Assembly: GCA_947447355.1 (NCBI GenBank)
Contig: CANFJF010000035.1
Location: 1-37,356, forward strand
Source of the DNA: Comamonadaceae bacterium
Lineage (GTDB): Bacteria > Pseudomonadota > Gammaproteobacteria > Burkholderiales > Burkholderiaceae_C
DNA length: 37,356 nucleotides
Direction of reading: 5' to 3'
Shown: in pieces, positions 17,067 through 24,193 of the stretch
How the letters are laid out: each line of letters opens with the position of its first letter
Position numbering within the stretch: position 1 is the first letter of the stretch
Translations under genes and position numbers: made by a program
Notes under the pieces: model-generated
Database searches by the model: none
Seen by the model: the letters and a program-made list of their open reading frames with translations, nothing else
What the model was told of the DNA's origin: nothing

Positions 17067-18032
17067 TCAATCGAACTTGGCACCGCTAATATTGACCATC
17101 TCGGTCCAGCGTTTTAATTCATCAGCGCCAATTTTCGAGTAGGCTTCCGGCGGCAAGGGTTCCTTCTCGATGCCGTTGGCGGCCAGAAACCTAGCGTAAT
17201 CCGGCGTATTGAGAATTTTAGAAATCACTGCGGTCAATTTTGCGGCGACTGACTCAGGAATATCAGCCGCGGCAACAATCGCCTGCCTTGAAGTGACCTC
17301 TGCGCCCGAAATACCACTTTCCAGCAGGGTCGGAACATCCGGCAACAAGGCCGACCTATGCGGCCCCGTGACAGCCAGCGCCTTGAGCTTGCCCGCGGCG
17401 ACAAGCGGTGCAGCGGTAGGCACCGCCGTCATGGCAATATCCACATGCCCAGCAGCCACATCTGAAATAGCTTGCGCCCCCCCCTTGTAGGGGACATGCC
17501 GCAATTTGATGTTGGCACGGCTTGCAAAGAGTTCTGGGCCCGTGTGCGTCGCACTGCCGACACTGGCAGATGCAAAGGTAACCAAGTGCGATTTTTCCTT
17601 TGCATATTCCACCAACTGCTTAACCGACTGGACGTTGAAACTCGGGGAGGCCACCAAAATAAGGAAGACTTGGTTAACCCCCAGCAGAATACGGAAATCT
17701 TTGACAGGGTCGTATGGCAGTTTCTTATAAAGGGCCGGGTTGGCATAAAGGCTGGAATTGGTCAGCAGCAACGTGTGGCCGTCATGCGGTGCCGCAAGAA
17801 ACTCAGTCACCCCCAGAATTCCGTTGGCGCCGGGCCTGTTCTCGACGATGACACTCACATTGAGTTCTCGGCTCATACGTTCCGCGATAAAGCGAGCCGC
17901 CAAGTCTGATGTGGTGGCCACTGACGTCGGCACAATGATCCGCACAGGTCGGGTGGGAAATTCCTGAGCCTGGACGGTGAGGCCGAGCACGACCAGCGTA
18001 CTTGCAACGGCCCTTTTAAGCAATAAACACAT
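17067..18032 (-). CDS. Bug/TctC family substrate-binding protein (copy 2)
   Basis: Second periplasmic carboxylate receptor of the cluster, 321 residues. The signal peptide is MCLLLKRAVASTLVVLGLTVQA, cut before QEFPTRP. Family motifs include FPTRPVRIIVPTSVATTSDL, DGHTLLLTNSSLYANPALYK, FASASVGSATHTGPELF and HVPYKGGAQAISDVAAGHVD. ATG 18032 is preferred over the longer ORF (start 18086), whose N-terminus is Arg-rich and would overlap the upstream gene. It begins 8 bases after the CapA-like stop, so the two are clearly in one operon. It is only distantly similar to copy 1, so it probably binds a different ligand. Confidence 0.92.
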   Translation of the reverse strand: MCLLLKRAVASTLVVLGLTVQAQEFPTRPVRIIVPTSVATTSDLAARFIAERMSRELNVSVIVENRPGANGILGVTEFLAAPHDGHTLLLTNSSLYANPALYKKLPYDPVKDFRILLGVNQVFLILVASPSFNVQSVKQLVEYAKEKSHLVTFASASVGSATHTGPELFASRANIKLRHVPYKGGAQAISDVAAGHVDIAMTAVPTAAPLVAAGKLKALAVTGPHRSALLPDVPTLLESGISGAEVTSRQAIVAAADIPESVAAKLTAVISKILNTPDYARFLAANGIEKEPLPPEAYSKIGADELKRWTEMVNISGAKFD

Positions 18033-18040
18033 GCTCGTGC

Positions 18041-19183
18041 TTAGTCGCAATCGCCGCCGTGGACGACGATTTCGTCGCCATCCCAACTGAAGGTGGCGTT
18101 CAACTTGGCCGCCTTCGTGATCTTCTCCATGTAGTCGAAAACTTCCTGCCCGCGACTATCTTTCTTGAGAAACTCCGGCTGAGCCTGCTTGTTGATCAGC
18201 AGTGGCAGGTAGCTGACGCGCTTGATCTTGCCGCTCTCAACGACAAGCTTGGCAACCGCGCTGTACTTGGCTTCTGTGTGAAAAGGGTAAGTCGGGTATT
18301 CGGGATCAAGGTCGAAACCGAAAAGGTCCTTGCGTTTGATGGCCCATTCCTTGGCAACGTCACTGGTAGCGCCATAGCTGGTGAGTATCTTGTTGGGTGT
18401 GACGAAATTACACAGGCTGTGGAAGATAACCTTGCCTTTGTAAATTTCGATCCCCTTCAGGATGTGCGGGTGCGTACCCATGATGACATCTGCACCAGCG
18501 TCGATGGCTGCGTAGGGAATTTCTTGATCGTAATCAAGCAGCGTCACTGGCGTATGAACGAGCCCCTTATGCAAGCACACCACGACGACGTCAACCAGCT
18601 CGCGTAGCTTGCGAATATCGTCTTGCATGGCCTTCAAACTGGAGGGCTCGGCAAACGTGTAAATCGCCGGCTTAACGCCAGGCTGAACCGTCTGCATTTC
18701 GTAATGCGTTATGACACGAACATATGAGCAACCAGGCTTTTCCGATGTGGCCCAAGATTCCTTGGGTCCGACGCAGTTGTAGCTCAAAAAACCGAATTTC
18801 GATCCTTTGCGCTCAATGATCGCCGGCGTTCTAGCTTCTGCAAGAGTCATGCCACCGCCAGTCACCTTAACGCCAAGGTCTTTGAAGCCGTTCAGGGTGT
18901 CCTCGACGCCGGGAATTCCCGAATCCCAAATATGGTTTGTTGCCAGAGTGATGACGTTGAATCCTGCATTGGCGATAGCCTTCATGCCCACTGGATCGCT
19001 GGGTGGGAACATCGCCTCAGAATACGACTTGACGGGTCGGTCCGTGAAGATAATCTCGCCCTGACCAACAACAACATCCGCCTCTTTCAACGTCGGTGTC
19101 ACCATCGCGAAATATGAATCTGGATCGGGCATGCACAGCATCAAGTCACCAACGCTCAGTAAGGTTGCAGTTTTATCGTTCAT
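18041..19183 (-). CDS. CapA-like metallophosphoesterase-fold protein, cytosolic
   Basis: The 380-residue protein matches the CapA/PgsA calcineurin-like family (PF09587), known from poly-gamma-glutamate capsule formation. Visible blocks: SVGDLML (metal site 1), GQGEIIF where the family usually has GNLE, TLATNHIWDSG (canonical Asn-His), VVVVCLHKG where the family normally has H-x-G-x-E, and IMGTHPHILKGIEI (canonical His pair). The metal site therefore looks mostly kept but partly altered. Unlike capsule CapA proteins it has no signal peptide or membrane anchor. AGGAG lies 8 bases before ATG 19183. Its place inside a catabolic operon, between a C-C lyase and a binding protein, suggests a metabolic hydrolase or related role. 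That is inference; the reaction is unknown. Confidence 0.85.
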   Translation of the reverse strand: MNDKTATLLSVGDLMLCMPDPDSYFAMVTPTLKEADVVVGQGEIIFTDRPVKSYSEAMFPPSDPVGMKAIANAGFNVITLATNHIWDSGIPGVEDTLNGFKDLGVKVTGGGMTLAEARTPAIIERKGSKFGFLSYNCVGPKESWATSEKPGCSYVRVITHYEMQTVQPGVKPAIYTFAEPSSLKAMQDDIRKLRELVDVVVVCLHKGLVHTPVTLLDYDQEIPYAAIDAGADVIMGTHPHILKGIEIYKGKVIFHSLCNFVTPNKILTSYGATSDVAKEWAIKRKDLFGFDLDPEYPTYPFHTEAKYSAVAKLVVESGKIKRVSYLPLLINKQAQPEFLKKDSRGQEVFDYMEKITKAAKLNATFSWDGDEIVVHGGDCD

Positions 19184-19191
19184 GTTTCAGT

Positions 19192-19196
19192 CTCCT
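19192..19196 (-). promoter_or_regulatory. Shine-Dalgarno of the CapA-like gene
   Basis: AGGAG on the minus strand, 8 bases before ATG 19183, confirms the start and shows that the absence of a signal peptide is not caused by a wrong start choice. Confidence 0.7.
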
Positions 19197-19229
19197 GTAT
19201 TTAAAAGTCGTTTTTTAAGCCGTACCGTA

Positions 19230-20123
19230 TCAATCTTTGGGCTCGTAACTCTTGCCCAGTTCAAGCATTTTTGGCGTCCCCACCAGCTGATTCAATTTGG
19301 TGAAGTCGTACATTGCATCGCGCCACGGCAGCGTCGTCCCATGTTCCTTGAGAGAATCTAAGTAGCCGGACAAAGTGTGCGCAAGCGCGCGGACAGTGCC
19401 ACCCGGGAAAATGACCAACGAAAAGCCGAGCGCCTTGAGCTCCGCAGATGACTTGACAGGGGTCTTACCGCCTTCAACCATGTTGGCCAACAGCGGTACA
19501 CGCCCCTTGAAGCGAGCGCAAACCGCAGCCAACTCTTCATCGTTGCGGGGTGCCTCGATGAAAAGCACTTCTGCGCCCGCAGTGAGATAAGCCTCTGCAC
19601 GATCGAGGGCCGCTTCAAAGCCCTCGACTGCGATGGCATCTGTTCGCGCGATGACTAAGCAGTCCGGGTTGCTGCGCGCATCCAACGCCGCCTTGATCTT
19701 GCCAACCATCTCGCCGCAAGTGACGAGTGTTTTGTCAGCTAAATGCCCACAGCGCTTTGGCATGGTCTGGTCTTCTAGTTGCATGCCCTGTGCGCCACAC
19801 CTGCTGAACAAGCGCATCGTCCGCTGCACATTCAGAGCATTGCCAAAGCCGGTGTCGCCGTCGACGATAAGCGGTATGGATGTGCGCTCGGTAATGACCG
19901 ACACGGTATCCACCACCTCGGACAAACTGATCAACCCGATGTCCGGCCGGCCAAAGCGCGTATAGGCCAGCGCAGCGCCCGACAAATATGCCGCAGAGAA
20001 ACCGGCACGCTCGATCATCAACGCGGAGAGCGCGTCGTAACAGCCTGGAGCCACGACGATCTCGCCGGTAGAGAGCGCTGAACGCAACGTTGTTGTCATC
20101 GCCGGACTTTCATATGAAGACAT
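19230..20123 (-). CDS. Isocitrate lyase/PEP mutase superfamily C-C lyase
   Basis: A 297-residue TIM-barrel enzyme of the methylisocitrate-lyase type. Motifs: APGCYDALSALMIERAGF, metal-binding VDGDTGFGNALNV (Asp88/Asp90), LEDQTMPKRCGH with catalytic-loop Cys125, and VIARTDAIAVEGF. The KRCGH loop marks C-C bond lyases such as methylisocitrate, 2,3-dimethylmalate or oxaloacetate-cleaving enzymes, and argues against PEP mutase or phosphonopyruvate hydrolase. ATG 20123 overlaps the dioxygenase stop as TGATG, suggesting translational coupling; ATG 20099 (289 residues) is an alternative that better matches usual family N-termini. The exact 2-hydroxyacid substrate is unknown. It likely releases a small 2-oxoacid within the pathway. 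Confidence 0.9.
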   Translation of the reverse strand: MSSYESPAMTTTLRSALSTGEIVVAPGCYDALSALMIERAGFSAAYLSGAALAYTRFGRPDIGLISLSEVVDTVSVITERTSIPLIVDGDTGFGNALNVQRTMRLFSRCGAQGMQLEDQTMPKRCGHLADKTLVTCGEMVGKIKAALDARSNPDCLVIARTDAIAVEGFEAALDRAEAYLTAGAEVLFIEAPRNDEELAAVCARFKGRVPLLANMVEGGKTPVKSSAELKALGFSLVIFPGGTVRALAHTLSGYLDSLKEHGTTLPWRDAMYDFTKLNQLVGTPKMLELGKSYEPKD

Positions 20124-21214
20124 CAGCTGACTCGCTGCGGCTGCTTCATGCCAACAGCTTTGGCCTGACGCTGTTCGAATGCACGGCAGACGTCGTCGTA
20201 TTGGTGACCAAAAATGCCCCCCCTGACCGTGCCCGGCGCCACATCGCGGTACTGGACCCGCCAACTCTCCGGCAGACGTGCGCTGTCCGGAGTAGAAAGC
20301 CAGAGCCGGAACAGCAGGCGCTTCTTGTCGGCCTCCTCGTGATCTACAAAATCTGTGCGCGCGTGCAGGTTCACATGGCTGTTGAGAAGCTGCATGTCGC
20401 CCGATTGCAAATACATCGTGTACATGAGTTGCGGACGCCGTAGCAAGGCGTCGAACCATTCCAGCGCTTCTAGATGTTTCACGCCAATTTGCGGCACGCC
20501 CTCGAGTTTCTGTCCGGCAGTCACGCGATTGCGATTCCAGCGACTGAAGAGTCGCCCTTCGGCAACATCGAAAATAGGATGCGGGTAGGACGGTGTTTCG
20601 TCCGAAGCATGCTCTCCTTGTCTGCTGAAATGGACCGGTACGTGCAGCCATTCAAGCAGTTCCGGCACTTCTCGCTGCATGGCCAGATAGGCACTGGTGG
20701 AACTCGTGACCATGCTCATGCCGCCGGAAATCGCTTGGTTGTAGCAACTCAAGCCGACAACGTCGCAAGAATCGGTATGGAAATCGAGCTTCGCGCTCGA
20801 CGAGTAGCCCCGACCGGTAGCGCTGCGGTAATCGGTGCCGACATTGCGCACCTCGGACATATATTGACTACTCTTGCCCTGCGGGCGACCTACGCCCATG
20901 TTTTGACCGATAGCCCAAGAGAGCAGCCGGAACTCTTTCTCATTTAGGTCCGTCCTCGGAAGCCCGCGAATCAAGGACAGTCCACGCGCGTGTTTTGCTT
21001 CGTTGAAAGCGGCGGTGATCACAGGCGCCGCCGGGCCAAGATCAAAATCAGCGTGCGCGTAGTCGAACAACGTCTTGTCCGGATCGAATACCTTTTTGAC
21101 CATTTGCGAAAGGTGTGCTCGGGCCTTGTCGTCAATCTGGAAAATCCATGACTGATCAGCATTCAAATCATCAGCAAGCCACAAAGTGGCCGCCTGAGTT
21201 TCGGAAAAATTCAA
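20123..21214 (-). CDS. TauD/TfdA family Fe(II)/2-oxoglutarate dioxygenase (type A)
   Basis: A 363-residue non-haem iron enzyme that hydroxylates a substrate using O2 and 2-oxoglutarate, releasing succinate and CO2. The iron facial triad is visible: His146-x-Asp148 in KLDFHTDSCDVVGL and the distal His284 in NLHARTDFVDH, with 2-oxoglutarate-binding Arg303 in RLLFRLWLS. The N-terminal ~70-residue extension (SWIFQIDDKARAHL) is typical of the longer TauD-like clade often found in catabolic clusters, not of taurine dioxygenase itself. It starts at TTG 21214, supported by AAGGAGA 6 bases upstream; no in-frame ATG exists before residue 38. It overlaps the downstream lyase (TGATG). Substrate unknown. 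Confidence 0.9.
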   Translation of the reverse strand: MNFSETQAATLWLADDLNADQSWIFQIDDKARAHLSQMVKKVFDPDKTLFDYAHADFDLGPAAPVITAAFNEAKHARGLSLIRGLPRTDLNEKEFRLLSWAIGQNMGVGRPQGKSSQYMSEVRNVGTDYRSATGRGYSSSAKLDFHTDSCDVVGLSCYNQAISGGMSMVTSSTSAYLAMQREVPELLEWLHVPVHFSRQGEHASDETPSYPHPIFDVAEGRLFSRWNRNRVTAGQKLEGVPQIGVKHLEALEWFDALLRRPQLMYTMYLQSGDMQLLNSHVNLHARTDFVDHEEADKKRLLFRLWLSTPDSARLPESWRVQYRDVAPGTVRGGIFGHQYDDVCRAFEQRQAKAVGMKQPQRVS

Positions 21215-21220
21215 TGCAGT

Positions 21221-21227
21221 TCTCCTT
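21221..21227 (-). promoter_or_regulatory. Strong Shine-Dalgarno preceding a TTG start
   Basis: AAGGAGA on the minus strand lies 6 bases before TTG 21214. It decides that the dioxygenase starts at a rare TTG codon instead of an internal ATG. Confidence 0.7.
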
Positions 21228-21243
21228 CGCTACTCATTTGCGC

Positions 21244-22020
21244 TCATTGCGATGCTGCTGTTTGCGGAAATACTTGTACAAAGAGCTCGCTTGCGGCTTT
21301 GACCATGATCTTGGACGCATAGCCAACAGAAACCAAGTTGTAGCCCTTCGCCACGGCAGCGCGAGCCACCTCGACAGAACCGGCATAAGTTCCGGAAGTG
21401 ATCGAATACTCACGCGCGAGCTCGATCGACAACTCCATCGCCTTGAGGACACGTGGATCCGTTGCGATATACGTCGGCTCACCGCCGTAATCGATAGAGA
21501 GATCGTTCGGACCCACATAGAGCATGTCAAGACCAGGTGTGGCTGCGATTTCACGCATGTTTTCCACGCCCTTCACGGTTTCGATCAGGGCAACCGTGAC
21601 CACGTTATCTTTGTAGCCTTTGAAATAGTCGGCGCCGCCATACATCAAGCCGCGCGTAGGCCCCCAACTTCGACGGCCTTCTGGCGCATATCTACAGGCA
21701 TCGACAAAACGCTTGCAATCTTGTGCCGTCTCGATTTGAGGGCAAATCACACCATAGGCACCCGCATCCAGGACGAAACCAATTTCTGCGGGGTCATTTT
21801 GAGAGACCCTGACCAGCGGGGCACCACCGCCCAAGGAAAGCGCCTGCAATACCTGAACCGCGGTCCCGCGGTCTATTAAGCTGTGTTGCAAATCAAGGGT
21901 GAATGAATCGTAAGGCAGCCGAGCTAGTGCCTCAACCGAGATTGGCCAGCCTATGTCAACCCACAGGCACGACGCTACTTCGCCCTGTGCCCAACGCTGC
22001 CTGAGTTTATTGATTCGCAT
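21244..22020 (-). CDS. HpcH/HpaI family class II aldolase
   Basis: Mg-dependent pyruvate-type aldolase, 258 residues. Members reversibly cleave 4-hydroxy-2-oxoacids to pyruvate (or a related 2-oxoacid) plus an aldehyde. Motifs: DSFTLDLQHSLID with catalytic His46 (family DxEH), substrate-binding Arg71 in LVRVSQND, metal ligand Glu147 in ALIETVKGVENM, and Asp173 in VGPNDLSIDYG. The SWGPTRGLMYGGADYF segment is typical of the aldolases related to 2-dehydro-3-deoxy-glucarate and -rhamnonate enzymes. AAGGG lies 6 bases before ATG 22020. It sits 17 bases after the first dioxygenase. Its aldehyde product could feed the aldehyde dehydrogenase at the end of the operon (inference). Confidence 0.92.
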   Translation of the reverse strand: MRINKLRQRWAQGEVASCLWVDIGWPISVEALARLPYDSFTLDLQHSLIDRGTAVQVLQALSLGGGAPLVRVSQNDPAEIGFVLDAGAYGVICPQIETAQDCKRFVDACRYAPEGRRSWGPTRGLMYGGADYFKGYKDNVVTVALIETVKGVENMREIAATPGLDMLYVGPNDLSIDYGGEPTYIATDPRVLKAMELSIELAREYSITSGTYAGSVEVARAAVAKGYNLVSVGYASKIMVKAASELFVQVFPQTAASQ

Positions 22021-22037
22021 GTGTCGCCCTTATATGG

Positions 22038-22889
22038 CTAGTGAGGCAGAATTCCATCGCCATCCCGCTCGCAAATCGTCGTGCGAAAAAAGTGGCGCAG
22101 CTGGTCCTGCGGATAATCGAGACGTCCGGTGTGCCACGCACTGCGGTTTTCCCACATCACCGTATCTGCGGCACGCCACTCCTGCTCCCATTGAAATTCT
22201 TCACGGGTGCACCACGCAAAAATTTCTTCCAGCAAGGCTTCGCTTTCTTCATCGGCCACATCGGCCATGCAGAGCGTATGGTGCGGGTTCACAAAAATTG
22301 ATTTTTTGGCGGATACAGGGTGTACACGACAGACAGGATGGGTCACGTCGGTCATCTTCTTCAAATCTTCCGCAGTCACAATACCTTGCGTCTTCTGCTT
22401 GCGGCCTCGCAATCGGAAGATGGCATTCATGTTCTCAATACGTTCTTTCAATTTTGCCGGCATCGATTCGTACGCCATGTACATATTGGCAAATATCGTA
22501 TTGCCGCCCCGGTCTGGCACTGCAACAGCATGCAGCACCGTTGCTTTCGGTGGAAGGGCTTCGAACGTGCCATCCGAGTGCCAGCCCACCCCACGACCCG
22601 CGCCAACCGCATCAAAATTGCCTTGTGCGTCTTGATTGGTCATGACAACGACTTCAGGAACTTCGTGATTCCGATAACTCTTGGCTATGTGCTGCCGCAA
22701 GGGTCCGAACTGGACGCCGAAGTCGCGCAATTGAACAACGCTCATCGGTGCGTCACGAAAACGGAGGACGAGATGATCGACAAACGCCTGCTCGATTTTT
22801 TCTATTTCAAACGAGGTCAATGGCACGGCTGGGTTCACTCCCAAGATTTCGGCCCCAAGTGATTTTCCTACCCTTCTGACTTCGAGCAT
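22038..22889 (-). CDS. TauD/TfdA family Fe(II)/2-oxoglutarate dioxygenase (type B)
   Basis: First gene of the leftward operon. The 283-residue protein is the compact, classic TauD/TfdA form. It has the N-terminal VGKSLGAEILGV, iron ligands His104-x-Asp106 in GVGWHSDGTFEALPP, the LHAVAVPDRGGNTIFANMY strand, distal His253 in ENRSAWHTGRLDY, and 2-oxoglutarate-binding Arg in RHFFRTTI. ATG 22889 is chosen because GAGGAG lies 7 bases upstream; the longer frame to 22997 runs into the promoter. Relatives cleave sulfonates, aryloxyalkanoates and betaines by hydroxylating next to the heteroatom. Which applies here is unknown. It differs strongly in size and sequence from the second dioxygenase of this operon. 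Confidence 0.92.
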   Translation of the reverse strand: MLEVRRVGKSLGAEILGVNPAVPLTSFEIEKIEQAFVDHLVLRFRDAPMSVVQLRDFGVQFGPLRQHIAKSYRNHEVPEVVVMTNQDAQGNFDAVGAGRGVGWHSDGTFEALPPKATVLHAVAVPDRGGNTIFANMYMAYESMPAKLKERIENMNAIFRLRGRKQKTQGIVTAEDLKKMTDVTHPVCRVHPVSAKKSIFVNPHHTLCMADVADEESEALLEEIFAWCTREEFQWEQEWRAADTVMWENRSAWHTGRLDYPQDQLRHFFRTTICERDGDGILPH

Positions 22890-22896
22890 GGTTAAA

Positions 22897-22902
22897 CTCC
22901 TC
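22897..22902 (-). promoter_or_regulatory. Shine-Dalgarno of the first operon gene
   Basis: GAGGAG on the minus strand, 7 bases before ATG 22889, fixes the dioxygenase start and leaves a 199-bp divergent promoter region up to LysR. Confidence 0.7.
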
Positions 22903-22968
22903 ACGTGTAAAACAAGGGCTAATTCATTATTTTTCGGGATCGTAGCATCGGCTGAATCGCGGGAGGAA

Positions 22969-22983
22969 ATACCGCTTTTGTAT
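22969..22983. promoter_or_regulatory. LysR-type operator, perfect ATAC-N7-GTAT box
   Basis: ATAC (22969-22972), seven bases, GTAT (22980-22983): an exact T-N11-A dyad of the LysR-type consensus, the same form recognised by the BenM/CatM regulators. It lies between the divergent dioxygenase and lysR genes, and is the probable high-affinity site of the adjacent regulator. Confidence 0.6.
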
Positions 22984-22990
22984 GGGGCGC

Positions 22991-23005
22991 ATACCACGTT
23001 CTTAT
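22991..23005. promoter_or_regulatory. Second, degenerate LysR-type box (ATAC-N7-TTAT)
   Basis: ATAC (22991-22994), seven bases, TTAT (23002-23005). It differs from the first box in one base and starts 22 bp (two helical turns) away, as expected for the weaker activation subsite of a LysR tetramer. It overlaps TATAGT (23003-23008), a possible -10 of the lysR promoter. Confidence 0.5.
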
Positions 23006-23088
23006 AGTCCCTTACCGGGTTTCGAATACGATAGAAACGACCCCGTCAAGACCACGTTCCACAAGCATGACTTTCTAGGTACTTCACT

Positions 23089-24126
23089 ATGAGCAACAGT
23101 TTTGACTTGAGACGATTGCGTTATTTCGTGACCGTTGCCGAATTCGGCTCGGTCACGCGCGCCGCTGCAGAATTACATGTCGCACAACCGGCCATGAGCC
23201 TCCAGATGCGTCTGCTGGAAGAGGAATTTGGCAGGGAAATTTTTGCCCGAGGACCTCAAGGAGTGCGACTCACCGAGTTTGGCGAACAGCTTGCCGAAGA
23301 GAGCCGCGCGCTCTTAGCCGATGTACGAGCCCGTCGCGAACGATTGCAGGCCAGCAACTCCGAACCGCAGGGAACCGTCACGATCGGATTTTCCCAGACA
23401 CTGGGCTCGGTGCTGGCATTGCCATTGCTCGATCTAGCAGCGAAACGCTTTCCGCGCGTACATCTTCGAATTCGCGAGGTGATGAGCGGTGACATTCCGA
23501 CACTGATCCGTGCCGAATCGGTAGACTTTGTTTTTTCTTATGCGATCGACAGCGGAGCGGGGGTTCAGTCAATCAACCTTTTTTCGGAAGACTTGTTTGT
23601 TGTCGGCAATCTACGAAGTGCCGAACAACACTTTGGCAGAGCTGATCTGAAGGAGATCGATTTCACCGATCTCGCAGGAGTACCCATCTATCTCGCGGCA
23701 CGCTCAAACGCTTTCCGTGAAGAAATGGAGCGGGTCGCGCGCGTCAAAAAAATCAAACTTCACGTACCCGCGGAAATCGATTCAGTTGCGGTACGCAAAG
23801 CTGTCGCGCTGAGCGGCGCTGGTTTCACCATATTGTCCGGCTCCAGCATTGCCACGGAGATACGAGAGGGGCTCATCTTCGCGGCCCGGGTAGTACACCC
23901 AGAACTGCGCCGCAAGATCTGTTTCGTGCGCTCGAATAAAGGCGCGCTGTCTAACGCGCCTAAAGCCATCGCAGAATTGATCGCAGAGAGCCTCCCGCAT
24001 ATTGTTGAACATCATGCATGGCCCGGCGCAATCATGACTGCCAAGCGCAAACCGCTAAGACTAGATCTTCAGGACCAAGAGGCAGGTTTAGTTTCTGCGC
24101 CTATTTCAAGTCCTGTTAAAAAATAA
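23089..24126 (+). CDS. LysR family transcriptional regulator of the catabolic cluster
   Basis: A 345-residue regulator with an N-terminal winged HTH (residues ~7-66: LRRLRYFVTVAEFGSVTRAA, QPAMSLQMRLLEEEFG) and a C-terminal periplasmic-binding-like effector domain (~92-300, GTVTIGFSQTLGSVLALPLL). The last ~40 residues (after HIVEHHAWPG) form a polar tail longer than usual. It is divergent from the nine-gene operon and next to a third TctC gene. The tandem boxes in the shared promoter indicate it controls the operon and itself. The inducer is presumably a pathway substrate or intermediate. It ends convergently 67 bases from the third TctC gene. Confidence 0.94.
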   Translation: MSNSFDLRRLRYFVTVAEFGSVTRAAAELHVAQPAMSLQMRLLEEEFGREIFARGPQGVRLTEFGEQLAEESRALLADVRARRERLQASNSEPQGTVTIGFSQTLGSVLALPLLDLAAKRFPRVHLRIREVMSGDIPTLIRAESVDFVFSYAIDSGAGVQSINLFSEDLFVVGNLRSAEQHFGRADLKEIDFTDLAGVPIYLAARSNAFREEMERVARVKKIKLHVPAEIDSVAVRKAVALSGAGFTILSGSSIATEIREGLIFAARVVHPELRRKICFVRSNKGALSNAPKAIAELIAESLPHIVEHHAWPGAIMTAKRKPLRLDLQDQEAGLVSAPISSPVKK

Positions 24127-24193
24127 CTTTAACTATTGAGTTTGAAATTGTGATGCGCTTGTCGCCCCATGGCCAGTGACGGTCGTAAAACCT

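Noticed and set aside
19230..20123. Phosphonate pathway reading: ICL/PEPM enzyme as phosphonopyruvate hydrolase with TauD as PhnY and CapA-like protein as phosphatase
   Set aside because: The KRCGH loop with Cys belongs to the C-C lyase branch, and no phn transport genes or other phosphonate markers are present. It stays possible only in a weak form.
20124..20651. 473-residue version of the ICL/PEPM enzyme
   Set aside because: The added N-terminus overlaps the dioxygenase gene completely and has no family similarity; the TGATG junction gives a natural start.
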